Assembly (NCBI RefSeq): GCF_000001735.4
Contig: NC_003075.7
Span: 13,889,001-13,953,000, forward strand
Direction of reading: 5' to 3'
Source: Arabidopsis thaliana
Lineage: Eukaryota; Streptophyta; Magnoliopsida; Brassicales; Brassicaceae
DNA: 64,000 nucleotides
Positions 12,940 through 22,666 of this stretch are shown in pieces (the first letter of the stretch is position 1; every line of letters starts with the position of its first letter). The notes under the pieces are model-generated. The model was not told the DNA's origin. It made no database searches and saw only the letters and a list, made by a program, of their open reading frames with translations. The translations under genes were made by a program, and so were the position numbers.

Positions 12940-13586
12940 GATGTGACTTGAGAATCTTTTCATTCGGAAAAGAAGGAAAAAGACCAAAGAAGAGAAATAA
13001 CTCTTCCCTTTTATAGCAATGTCTATGTTTTTTCTTCTTCTATTTCCATTTTCTGAATGTTTGTATATTATTGGAAGTTTGTAACGAAATGATTTCGAAT
13101 AGCTGTCAAACGAGAAATATAAATTCAAATTTGTAAGTGTTTATATGAAATGCTTTTTTATTTTTAACATTTCCACATGAAAATATAAATAACATATCAT
13201 GACACATGCAAAATCATATTTATGAAAGTTTTTTCAACTCTCTCCATTTTTTCGACATATCAGCATTAGATAGAGTGACACTTATCACATCAACATATGA
13301 ATTACATTTCTTATTTAATTTAATGTATTTAAGAATTTATAATCATGCATTAATTCTTTCTAAATTTTTTGACATGTTTGAACTTATTAATTAAATAATT
13401 TCAATTTAATTAGGTACAAAGTATATCAAACTCACATAAATAACTTATTTAAATTAAATTATATAAATCGTATAAACTTATGTATAAACATAAAATTAAT
13501 AGAATTTTAATGAACTTTTAGATTTGATTAAAGTATAAAAATTAAATAATATGATATAAGAATTTATTTCATGTTTTCATATACTA

Positions 13587-13612
<26 letters not shown>
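13587..13612. repeat. TA dinucleotide microsatellite
   Basis: About 13 uninterrupted TA/AT units within an AT-rich gap. Likely polymorphic in length between accessions. Confidence 0.9.
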
Positions 13613-13619
<7 letters not shown>

Positions 13620-13655
13620 TAATAACAATTGATATTAGTTAAATTTACGGTTTAG

Positions 13656-14069
13656 TTTAAGGTAAACCCAAGATGCTCTCATCTGGAATTCTGTTATGAT
13701 CTGTACGTCCTCAAAGTTCCAGAGATGTTGAGAAAGATCAAACATCAGCAGCGTCAGAGGCTTTTTCTCTGGAGAGGTGATGTTGAATGGCTCTATGCGC
13801 TGCTCGGAGAGCAAAAGAGTCTTGAAGAAGACTCTAGCAAATCCATATTGGCATCTAAGCTTGATCTTTGTGTTCCTGTTATGAAACACAGAATCTAGAC
13901 TGAGACTGAAGTTGGATACCTCAGCTTTGGGATGGAGAATACCGGAACTCTTGGCCGGAGTAAGAGGATGGAAAGCATGCTGAAGATGAGCAAGAGCGTT
14001 CCAAGAAAGACTATGACGAAGAAAACAAATCAGAAATATACTAAGTATGAGTTGTTTCAAAGAACGTAG
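13656..14069 (+). pseudogene. Decayed coding fragment, family not recognised
   Basis: One plus-strand frame runs from about 13656 to TAG at 14067-14069, interrupted by a single TAG at 13896-13898. Its composition is protein-like and strongly basic, unlike the surrounding AT-rich DNA: it contains FCYDLYVLKVPEMLRKIKHQ and FLWRGDVEWLYALLGEQKSL before the stop, and GYLSFGMENTGTLGRSKRME and SVPRKTMTKKTNQ after it. I do not recognise the family. It could be a pseudogene fragment captured from another locus or a single exon of an unmodelled gene in which the TAG lies in an intron. The opposite-strand frame over the same stretch starts only with TTG and looks like a shadow. Confidence 0.5.
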
Positions 14070-14237
14070 TAATGGTTTATAATAATATTAACAATAGAAT
14101 AAAATAAATAGTAATGGTTTAAGAAAATATTAATAATAGTGAGCAAAAGCTAAGCAAAATATAAGCAAAACATAATAACATAGTCAAAATAATATGGAAA
14201 TGACAAGTATATAAATTATATGTTAAAAGTTAAGAAA

Positions 14238-14390
14238 TTGACTTGGAGGTTTGTGTTGGGATTTTCCCTTAACTTAAATAAAGGTTTTAAATGTGAACAA
14301 AAAAAGTTTGAAGTTTTAGTTGGGAAAATGTTTTGATTTGGAGGTTTGTTTTGGAATTTTTTCACTTACCTAAAAAGATTTTGGTTATTA
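14238..14390. repeat. Imperfect tandem duplication
   Basis: Two adjacent stretches share the pattern GA(C/T)TTGGAGGTTTGT(G/T)TTGG(G/A)ATTTT, followed by CACTTA/CCTTAA-type sequence and AAGGTTTT/AAGATTTT, with about 90 bases from one to the next. No coding content. Confidence 0.6.
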
Positions 14391-14830
14391 TTAACATAAA
14401 ATTCTACTAATAACAATTGATATGCTTCTTCGTGTTAAAAACAAAAAAAAAACAATTGATATGCTTCTTCTTTTTTTGTGCACCCAATAAATATGAATTA
14501 AATAAGCATTTTTAATAGATTTATCTCTTGATAGGGTATCCATCTAAACAAATACAAAAAAGAATACATTTAACCAAAATGCTTATCTAATGTATATTTA
14601 AATGTAAAACTTTATTGTATTTGTTAATTTAGCAAAAGATAAAATGTCTAATTGCTAAATCATATTTACAAAATATAATATCTGTTAATTAAATCATGAT
14701 TCAGTTGTTTGGGCTGTTAATTTTGTTTTAATCCGTCTTTGGGCTTGACCCTTCTGTATTTGCCTATTGGGCTTTATGAATGTTATGAATGAAAATGAAT
14801 AGTCACAAAACAAAAGAAAAAAAACAGAAT

Positions 14831-15095
14831 TTGAGTCGGTACACAACTGTTAACGAGGTGTACTTGGTGGAATCATAGACACGTGTCTTGACACTCTTAA
14901 GGCCTCTTCACCACCAAATTACTTCCCTAACAAAAGAATTATTATTATTGTGAAGCCCCAAAAGATCGAACATTCTAATTCAATGGCCTACTTGCTGACC
15001 AAGCAAAAAGGACCGGCTCCGTTTTCACCTAATTCCGAGCTTCACAACGTGCCTTCCATTGGTTGAATATTCAACTGGTTTAACCAAACCGAAGT
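14831..15095. repeat. Tandem promoter repeat, copy 1
   Basis: Begins TTGAGTCGGTACACAA and ends GGTTTAACCAAACCGAAGT. Contains a GACACGTGTC palindrome (14878-14887), CTCTTCACCA, GATCGAA(C/A)ATTCT and GACCGGCTC(C/T)G, all in the same order as in copy 2 (15108-15395). The copies are diverged, with small indels. Confidence 0.8.
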
Positions 15096-15107
15096 TACAC
15101 ATACGAT

Positions 15108-15395
15108 TTGAGTCGGTACACAAATATTACGAGACGTACTTTGTGGACAGTTTGACACGTGTATCGCCACTCTTTATCCCTCTTCACCAGTCACCACTCA
15201 CCACCAACTTAAAAATAAAATAAAAAGAGCATATATTGTGGAGCCCCTTACATGATCGAAAATTCTCGTTCAAAAGCATTCGTTAAGACCGTGTGTTGTG
15301 TGTCGTTTTTTGTCGACGAAAATTAGACCGGCTCTGTTTTTATTGGCTCGTTTCGATTGAAAGCGTGGCTATAATTGGTTTAACCAAACCGAAGT
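15108..15395. repeat. Tandem promoter repeat, copy 2
   Basis: Second, diverged copy of the unit at 14831-15095, in the same orientation and almost directly adjoining it. Same landmarks in the same order: TTGAGTCGGTACACAA, GACACGTGT (15154-15162), CTCTTCACCA, GTGGAGCCCC, GATCGAAAATTCT, GACCGGCTCTG and a terminal GGTTTAACCAAACCGAAGT. It ends 349 bases before the MTM1 start codon, so both copies lie in the proximal promoter. Confidence 0.8.
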
Positions 15396-15548
15396 CGACG
15401 TCTCGGTTTGTTCGGTTAAGATTAAGCCTTGTAGAACATTCCAAAACGCCGCGTCAAAGCTTTTAGGGTTTGATTCTGCTGTGTGGCTACCCACTCAAGT
15501 CTCCAGTGTTCCTTTGTGGCTCTGGTTTGCCCTATTCTTCTCTTCCCC

Positions 15549-15571
15549 CTCTCTCTCTCTCTCTCTCTCTT
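15549..15571 (+). repeat. CT microsatellite in the MTM1 leader
   Basis: A run of about 11 CT units, 175 bases upstream of the MTM1 start codon. CT tracts are common in Arabidopsis 5' leaders. Confidence 0.85.
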
Positions 15572-15744
15572 GTTTTCTTTTTCCCTCTTCTCCAAGGAAT
15601 CTGGAAAAAATTAAACCTTTTTTCTAAATCCCTGGAAATCAGAAAACTTCCTATTGAGAAACCATAGATTCGATCCAAGCCTTTGATTGTATCAAAATCT
15701 CTGCTTCACCAAGAATTTGGGTTGATACAGAAGAAAAAAGTTAA

Positions 15745-18036
15745 ATGGTTGAGGCAGAGCGCGCGGAGAATAGTTGGATTGCTTCGGAAACGTCTCCGTC
15801 GTCGTCTCCGGTGGTAATAGAAAGCAGTGATTTTTCGATAACTGATGGAATGAGAGATGTGAGCGGATTTGGTATAGCTTCTCGACCTCAGTTGGACAAG
15901 GGTTTGTCGGAAAACAATATAGGGTTCACGGAAAGAGTTTTCTCTGCCGCCGGAGCTGCGGTTTTGTCCGCCGTTACTCTAAATCCTCTTGACGTTGTCA
16001 AGGTAGGAGCTTTCTATTGTTGTCTTGATTCATCTGGGAAATTATATCTTCTTACCGGCGAAGATCTAATGTTTCTGTTGTGATTTTGTTTATCAGACTC
16101 GATTGCAAGCTCAAGCCGCCGGAATGTCGTACTCTCACCCACTCAGTAACTCCATTGGACGCATGGCATTTTTTGGCCCAAACATGGTATTGTCTCTGAA
16201 ATTTTTATTTTGTATGAGTGTTGTTTTAAAGGTGAATACTTTCTACATTTTCACTACTCAGTTATGTAATCAATACGGTTTCGGTTCAGATGTTTGCAGA
16301 CTTGAGATGTTCTCCTTCATGTGCACGCGCTGGTGTTGAAGGTACTGTTTCTATTTGCCCACCGGATTGTTTCCAGTACAAAGGAACATTTGATGTCTTC
16401 ACCAAGATCATACGACAGGTGAGCATCTCTTTTCATCTTGTTGAATGTCTCGCAGTGTTAAGAAGATGATGATAAGTAGTTGTTTGAGAGGTTTTGTTTT
16501 TTGTATGTGGCATGCTTTTTAGCTAGAAGCTTACTATTTCTCTATATCCTAACGCAAGAACTGATGCAGGAGGGTCTGGGACGCCTTTGGAGAGGGACTA
16601 ATGCTGGTCTTGCCCTAGCTGTGCCCATGGTATGCTCTTTTGCTTACATTTACGGGATTCTTTTGTTTGGATAGACTATGGATTAGTAAACTCTCAAGTT
16701 TTGCACAGGTTGGGATATATCTCCCATTCTATGATATGTTCCGCAACCGGTTGGAAGAATTATCTCGGGAGAAAGCTCCTGCTATGACATTTTGTGTGCC
16801 TACTGTGGCAGGGTCTTTAGCGCGGTCCTTAGCTTGTACAGTCTGCTATCCTATTGATCTTGCAAGAACGCGTATGCAGGTATTGGCTTGTACTTCTTCT
16901 GCGTGTGGTATTCTTGTAACTCTAGATGAGTGTTATGCTTTTCAACGAGATCTTTCTTTATGGGTAGTACTCTTTCTGTGACTCGCTATTCATATTGTAT
17001 TTACTGTTTTCTCTAAGTAGGCATTCAAAGAAGCAAAAGCCGGTGTGAAGCCTCCGGGAGTTTTTAAAACTCTAGTTGGTGTTTTCTCTGAAGTCAGGAC
17101 AGCAAATAACCTTGAAAGTAGCTGTAAGTTGCTTCTTCCTTCTTCTCAAGCAACAGAAGTGACTATTAATATCCCGAATTTGTAACTCTCCAACGCATGT
17201 ATAATCAAGTAGAGCATACCACTTAATTAGCAATCACAACCCAAGATGCATGCGTGTGGACATTGACACCAAGAGCCAAGGTTTTCTTTTATTTAGTCTT
17301 TGATATACATCTTTCTTGGGACAGTGCACAACTATCGTGGTCTCTGGAGAGGCTTGGGTGCACAGCTTGCCCGTGATGTTCCATTCTCAGCAATCTGCTG
17401 GTCGACCCTCGAGCCAGTAAGATCTTTAACATGTTTAAGCGTTTTACGATGCAGAAGGTTTATTTTAAGGCAGTTTTGCCAAATACAGTAAGTGAATTGC
17501 TTTGACCTTCCCTTATGATACAGATAAAAAAGAGGCTCCTTGGAGTTGCGGGCAATGATACAAATCTTGTTGGTGTTTTCGGTGCAACCTTTTCTGCTGG
17601 ATTTATAGCTGGAAGTATCGCTGCTGCTGCTACTTGTCCTCTTGACGTTGCAAGAACAAGAAGACAGATAGAGGTTTGTTTGCTTTCCTCCAGAAACATG
17701 TTTGTTTACTTGTGTCACCATCTCATGTTTCTCCCTTCCATTAATTCAGAAGGACCCTGGTAGGGCATTGATGATGACGACACGACAGACACTAATAGAG
17801 GTTTGGAGGTATGTATATGCATATTTGAAAGATTCCATTTTTCATTTGTTAAAAGCTCTATGTTTGTTTTGAAACAAAACATAACAAGAAATACTTGCAC
17901 ACACAGGGATGGAGGGATGAGAGGACTGTTCATGGGAATGGGTCCACGAGTGGCACGTGCAGGACCATCGGTAGGGATAGTGGTTTCCTTCTACGAAGTG
18001 GTCAAGTATGTTCTGCATCGCCATGCTTCATCATGA
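15745..18036 (+). CDS. MTM1: Mitochondrial carrier MTM1 (manganese tracking factor type)
   Basis: Ten exons (15745-16002, 16097-16186, 16290-16418, 16570-16629, 16709-16879, 17021-17123, 17325-17416, 17524-17673, 17750-17808, 17907-18036) give 413 residues in one frame. Three carrier repeats each show the PxDxx[KR] signature: NPLDVVKTRLQAQ, YPIDLARTRMQ and CPLDVARTRRQIE. Matching second halves are GLGRLWRGTNAGLA, YRGLWRGLGAQLARDVPFS and MRGLFMGMGPRVARAGPS. This is an SLC25-type six-helix carrier of the mitochondrial inner membrane. The long N-terminal extension and insert between repeat halves (CSPSCARAG, CPPDCFQYKG) match the MTM1/SLC25A39-40 subgroup, linked to manganese loading of mitochondrial SOD and, in animals, glutathione import. 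The transported substrate cannot be read from the sequence. Confidence 0.96.
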
Positions 18037-20463
18037 CCCTGCAAAGTCACTAATCTCCTAAACATGGATCTGTGGATACGGCTTTAGGTTGTAGCTTCTT
18101 TTTTCAAGTTAACAGAATAAGTTAAACAGGCTCAATGCTCCAGAAACCCGAGTTTCCTCTGTTTATGAGCCTTAATTTTGTCCAGTTATTAAATACCGGC
18201 TGTTTTTAATGTTTAATCCGGTTTATGTCGGCCCGATCGTACTTCAACATAGGTTGTCTTCTCAACTTAGATTCTTATCATCAAAAAGTATCCATGAGAG
18301 CCTTCTCAAATATGAAAAGCAAAACGCACTATTACGATTTCCTTAATTGTAACCTGAGGAGGCGACGATGTGTAAAACGCCATTCATATTGTCCCGCTTT
18401 AGTGATGAATTATAAGTCTTCGTTTGTCGAAAATTAACGAATGTTTTTCCACGTAAAAATTGTTGACGATGGCATTGACTTTTCTCCGACACTGACCTAT
18501 TTTGTATTTTCTAATAGATTTCTTCGACCTTTCTATTATTAGTCCTTTCAGATATCAACCGACAAACACTTAATAAAGAAAAGGTTTTGTCAACGTTAAA
18601 ATAGGAGACTTCTAATACCTTTGATGCATAAAACTAGAACATGATTAAAGAGTTAGAACATAGTTGAGACAAAAAGAAGTAGGAAAAAAAATAGTAACAC
18701 ATCTCAAACAGTAACAACATTTTAACTAATTAATAATGATGTTCTAATTTTAAAATTTTGGCAGCGACCTACAATGCTGCAAACCACTGAGGATTCGATA
18801 AATATTTACGCACTACCATAGTGAAGACATTTCTGAATTTGATTTTTTTTTATATTGTCATCTGACAACAATTACTATGTTGGATAAGAGCAAGGAAAAA
18901 ATATGTAATCTTGCATCTAAAGTTTGTATAACCAAACAAAACACTAAGCTTTAGTATTTCAAACCTTTTTATGCCACTTTGTAAATGAATATTACTTTCT
19001 CAGAATTGAGAAACACCTCCAATGTAATTATCTGTTATAGTTTACAAAGAAAAGTTATTATAGAGTCCTCTTGCATACATGTCTACGAAAGGTAAAATTC
19101 TTTTTCTATATATACTTCAGTACTCAATAATTTTCAAAATGACTATGGTTTCATTAATCATAACCTTGAAGAAGTCTTTTAGTCCACATTTTCTCCAGAA
19201 GAAAGGGACTTGTAGATGTCTATTTTAACAATTTCTTATTGTGTGTACACATAAATCATATATTTAAAACCAAATATATATATATATATGGATTTGACTC
19301 CAATATGATTTCAATGAAACCAATCGGGCAAATAGACGGTAGAAGACGAAATCCAGACGACCAATGAAAACGTTAAGCTTTCTGTTTGTTTGTGTATATA
19401 TTAACTATTTGGTAAAAAAGAAAAACATAAACAAACCACAAATGTGGTCACCAACAAATATGTGTGTATGAATTCAAAACATCGTAATTATAATGGTACA
19501 AGTCAACATGTGGAGAGGCGCTTATTTCTTACACTAGTGCAACATTTCGTACTCATTCAACTCCTTACCTAGTAAGTTGTATTATAATTCTCTCATATGA
19601 GTTGGGACATAATTATTTCTACCTTTTGCTTCTCCCTTCTGATGTTCGGCATTGGTTATGCTTTTTTTTTTTGGTGGGAGGCATTTGTTATGATTTGGTT
19701 GTTAGGAATGTACATTAAAAAAAAAATCTATTGGATTTAATATCTTAAGCACATGAATAATTTATTTACCGTAAACCTTTCTCCTATTTAAATATTTTGA
19801 TACTATCTCTAAATTGATCCAGCCCTGTACTTATTATTTATATATACACTTTCATCGAAAATTAATCTTCAAGAACGCGGGAAAATATTTTAGCAGTTAT
19901 GAAAATATTGAAGTTCAGAACACTATCTTTTAAGATTTAAACAAAATTCAATTGTTGAATGAAACCGAAATTTTGAAGTTACGGGCAAATATTTCGTATC
20001 TATAAATGGAAGCTATTCTAGTTGGGAGTTCATTGCATTTGAACATTATTCTACATTCACTTAAGGAAATATTACCCTTTTTTGTCTATAAGAAAAAAAG
20101 TTATAAGGAAAACCAGAAAGTGACGAATTATTCAAATTGTAATTGATTGAGAATCAGTGTCAACATTAATTTTAAGAAAAATCAAATCTAGTAACAATAT
20201 ATTTTAGTCAAAGTTTAATTCTTAGAAATTTCATATCTGAAAAGGATAGTTTCCAAATTCCAAATTAGTAGTATTATTTACCGCCAGAGTCAGAACACAA
20301 AACCCACTTTTGTTTAATAGAGAAAGGCAAAAAGTGCACCGACTGACCCAAAAGCCACTTGCTCCACCGGTCACTACCGTGATTTGCGCCTCCTCGTGTG
20401 GTCTCTCTCGCCAAAGAGAATTTTAGTTTCGCTTTTTATAATCAAAACTCGTTTACAAAAAAC
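18037..20463. other. Intergenic region between MTM1 and CRF4 (convergent 3' ends)
   Basis: MTM1 and CRF4 point towards each other. After about 200 bases of probable MTM1 3' UTR the sequence is AT-rich with a TA run near 19270-19290. Frame 18225-18437 has no recognisable homology. From 20464 to 20731 the sequence is probably the CRF4 3' UTR. No RNA gene or mobile element was recognised. Confidence 0.5.
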
Positions 20464-20731
20464 TTAAACACGTTCGTGCAACTCAAAGAAATTGACAAGA
20501 ACAAACAACAACAACAATTCTAATAAATTAATTAGTTTATTCTTTTCCCAATATTTCTCCAAAACTGTTTTACAAGCCGACGATAACATTAAATTACTTC
20601 TTAACAAAATCACAAAACACCCAAAAAAAAAGAAAAAGAAGAAAAAACAAAATCTTATCACAACTCCATACAAAATTTGACCACACCGGCGATTTTGCAA
20701 CCAAACCGGTGTTTGGTTAATGGCAAAAATA

Positions 20732-21742
20732 TCACACAAGTAAGAGATCGGATATCAAAGAATCATCAAGATCGTTGAACGATGAACCAATCTCTTTGAT
20801 CTCGGAGGAGTAGTATTCTTCTGCGTTGCTATCGAATAACATAAGGTCGTTGAAGAAATCATTCTCTGTTGGTTGAATAGGAGACATAGGTTGATCGAAG
20901 ATGGAGATGTCTGGTAATGATTCATTGAAATAGTTGTCGAGAAATGTAATGTCCAATGGAAATGAATCATCATTAGTATTAGTATTACCTTCTCCAAGAT
21001 GCCAGCTTATTGGCTCTTGTTCTGGTTCAAGAAACTCTTGTTTAACCGGTTTGATAAGACTATCGATTGGTTCCTCCGAGACATATGTTTGGTAGTTGAG
21101 AACCGATGTCGGAGATGATAGATGTTGAGAATCGTCCATTGATTCTGATATCGAAACCGACATGTTGCTCTCCGGTTCTTGTTCTTGTTCTTGTACCGGT
21201 TCTGGTTCTGGTTGTACGGTGAAGTTGGTAAGAGCATCAGGGCCACGAAGTTTGATTGCTGCGTTGTCGTAGACGATGGCAGCTTCCTCCGCCGTTGCAA
21301 AAGTACCGAGCCAGATTCTCCGGCGTTGCTCAGGATCACGAATCTCCGCCGCCCATTTTCCCCATGGTCGCTGTCTCACGCCGCGGTACTTCTTCTGGTT
21401 TTGGCCGGAAACAGAGGGCTTTTGAACCGTAGAATCAACGTTGATTCTTTTCCGGTCCTTCGTCGGAGAAGCAGAGACGTCGCCGGTGGAAGAGCTGCTA
21501 GGCTCGACTCTGATCTCGTTAATCAATCTCTTGACACGTCTTCGAGGGAACAGAAACTCTTCCTCGTCGCTTGATGAATCAGTGGCGTCACGATCCGTCA
21601 TTGAGACCCGAACCAACCTGGCCGAGTCACGAACACTGGTCTTCCTCTCCATAGACGACTTTTTAGTGTACTTTCTGATAACAGTCTTGTGCTCTGTGTA
21701 CTTCACTGGTCTAAGATCCATAAACTCATCCATCATCATCAC
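20732..21742 (-). CDS. CRF4: AP2/ERF transcription factor CRF4 (cytokinin response factor)
   Basis: Single-exon gene, 336 residues, starting [20 protein letters not shown]. The N-terminal CRF (TEH) domain, [17 protein letters not shown], is the family mark and mediates CRF interaction with itself and with phosphotransfer proteins. A full AP2/ERF domain follows at about residues 117-175: [20 protein letters not shown], then [20 protein letters not shown] and [10 protein letters not shown]. Ala and Asp at the ERF-type positions point to GCC-box binding. A Pro-directed SPTSVL motif near residue 214 is the putative MAP kinase site shared by CRFs. The C-terminus is acidic and probably activating. 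CRF4 is reported as cold-responsive; a DRE-like core stands at 22661-22666. Confidence 0.97.
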   Translation of the reverse strand: MMMMDEFMDLRPVKYTEHKTVIRKYTKKSSMERKTSVRDSARLVRVSMTDRDATDSSSDEEEFLFPRRRVKRLINEIRVEPSSSSTGDVSASPTKDRKRINVDSTVQKPSVSGQNQKKYRGVRQRPWGKWAAEIRDPEQRRRIWLGTFATAEEAAIVYDNAAIKLRGPDALTNFTVQPEPEPVQEQEQEPESNMSVSISESMDDSQHLSSPTSVLNYQTYVSEEPIDSLIKPVKQEFLEPEQEPISWHLGEGNTNTNDDSFPLDITFLDNYFNESLPDISIFDQPMSPIQPTENDFFNDLMLFDSNAEEYYSSEIKEIGSSFNDLDDSLISDLLLV

Positions 21743-21754
21743 CTATTATTTTAA

Positions 21755-21799
21755 ACAGAGAGATTCTGGTGAAAAAAAGAACAGAGATTCTGGTGAAAA
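21755..21799. repeat. Short direct repeat in the CRF4 leader
   Basis: ACAGAG(AG)ATTCTGGTGAAAA occurs twice, at 21755-21775 and 21781-21799, just upstream of the CRF4 start codon on the minus strand. Probably a recent local slippage duplication. Confidence 0.75.
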
Positions 21800-21830
21800 T
21801 TTTCAGAGATTTGGAGAAAGAGAGGAAAAG

Positions 21831-21842
21831 GGTATATAAAAT
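21831..21842 (-). promoter_or_regulatory. Candidate TATA box of CRF4
   Basis: On the minus strand the sequence reads TTTATATACC, about 90 bases before the CRF4 start codon. Position and sequence fit a TATA box; the transcript start was not available. Confidence 0.5.
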
Positions 21843-22483
21843 GAAAGAGAAAGAGAGACTGTTAAGTTTAAAGTGAGAAGATTCAGAAGTCACTGTTAAA
21901 TCCTACTTTATAGGATCTTTCGGGCTTTAGCCATATTTGGTATATATAAAGTAATAAATAGAATAAAATATTTTTATATTCTTTGCTTTTATTTACTTAT
22001 TTCCATTTTTTCACTTTTGAAATATCCTCTTTTACCGTGTCACATAAATATACTGTATCAGTTTTACATTTTTACACCGCCTAACACATTTTAAAGTGAC
22101 AATAAAAAATGTAAAACAACAAAAAAGTCTTTGTAAAAACTATATTATTTGTGAAACATATAAAAAGTAAAAATTTACATGATATTTTGGTAGTCATTAT
22201 TGATAACGATAAGTAGAAACTATATATTTTAAAAATTGTTAAGTTATCTACTTTTTTTTTTTTTTTTGGTTTTTAAACATTCTCAATTCGTCAATTCGCA
22301 GTGATATATTAGCCACAAATTTTGATACAGAGAGGAGTGAATTACTAAACGGGACGCCGCATTCATATAAGCAAATCGCATGATGACACCTGTACAAATG
22401 AGATATTTTTCTTCTTTGAGATGACTATCTTTCTGCTGAGTCAGCAGCGCGTGGCTTCTAATCTCGAAATCTACGATGCATAT

Positions 22484-22489
22484 CACGTG
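22484..22489. promoter_or_regulatory. G-box CACGTG upstream of CRF4
   Basis: CACGTG in the context TATCACGTGACC, about 745 bases upstream of the CRF4 start. It is a core site for bZIP and bHLH factors. The match is by motif only. Confidence 0.35.
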
Positions 22490-22660
22490 ACCCCAAGATA
22501 CCCGGTCCCAGTTTTATTTTAACTGCTTTCATTTTTTGAAAAGATATCTACTATTTTGTTTTTGTTTTTGAAAATGTTTTAGTTACAGACAAATATGTTT
22601 TTTATATTATTGAAGATTAAAATATTTTTTAAAAAAATATGATGACTTCACCCAGGTTTG

Positions 22661-22666
22661 ACCGAC
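22661..22666. promoter_or_regulatory. DRE/CRT-like ACCGAC upstream of CRF4
   Basis: ACCGAC, the core bound by CBF/DREB factors, about 920 bases upstream of CRF4, near the second CACGTG at 22728-22733. It fits the reported cold response of CRF4, but a 6-base core is expected by chance in this length. Confidence 0.3.

Larger units (their letters stand above)
12940..14830. other. AT-rich gap with relics between PYL10 and MTM1
   Basis: Very AT-rich. It holds a TA microsatellite near 13587-13612, a decayed coding fragment at 13656-14069, a short imperfect duplication at 14238-14390 and an 18-19 bp direct repeat (14412-14430 and 14451-14469). Three TGGGCT elements lie at about 14708-14772. No intact gene was seen. 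The locus number AT4G27930 should fall here but I could not tie it to a sound gene model. Confidence 0.6.

Noticed and set aside
13635-14060. Minus-strand frame of 141 codons with a signal-peptide-like start (MKQLILSIFLICFL)
   Set aside because: The start codon is TTG, not ATG, and the plus strand of the same stretch reads as a more protein-like basic frame. It is most likely the antisense shadow of that relic.
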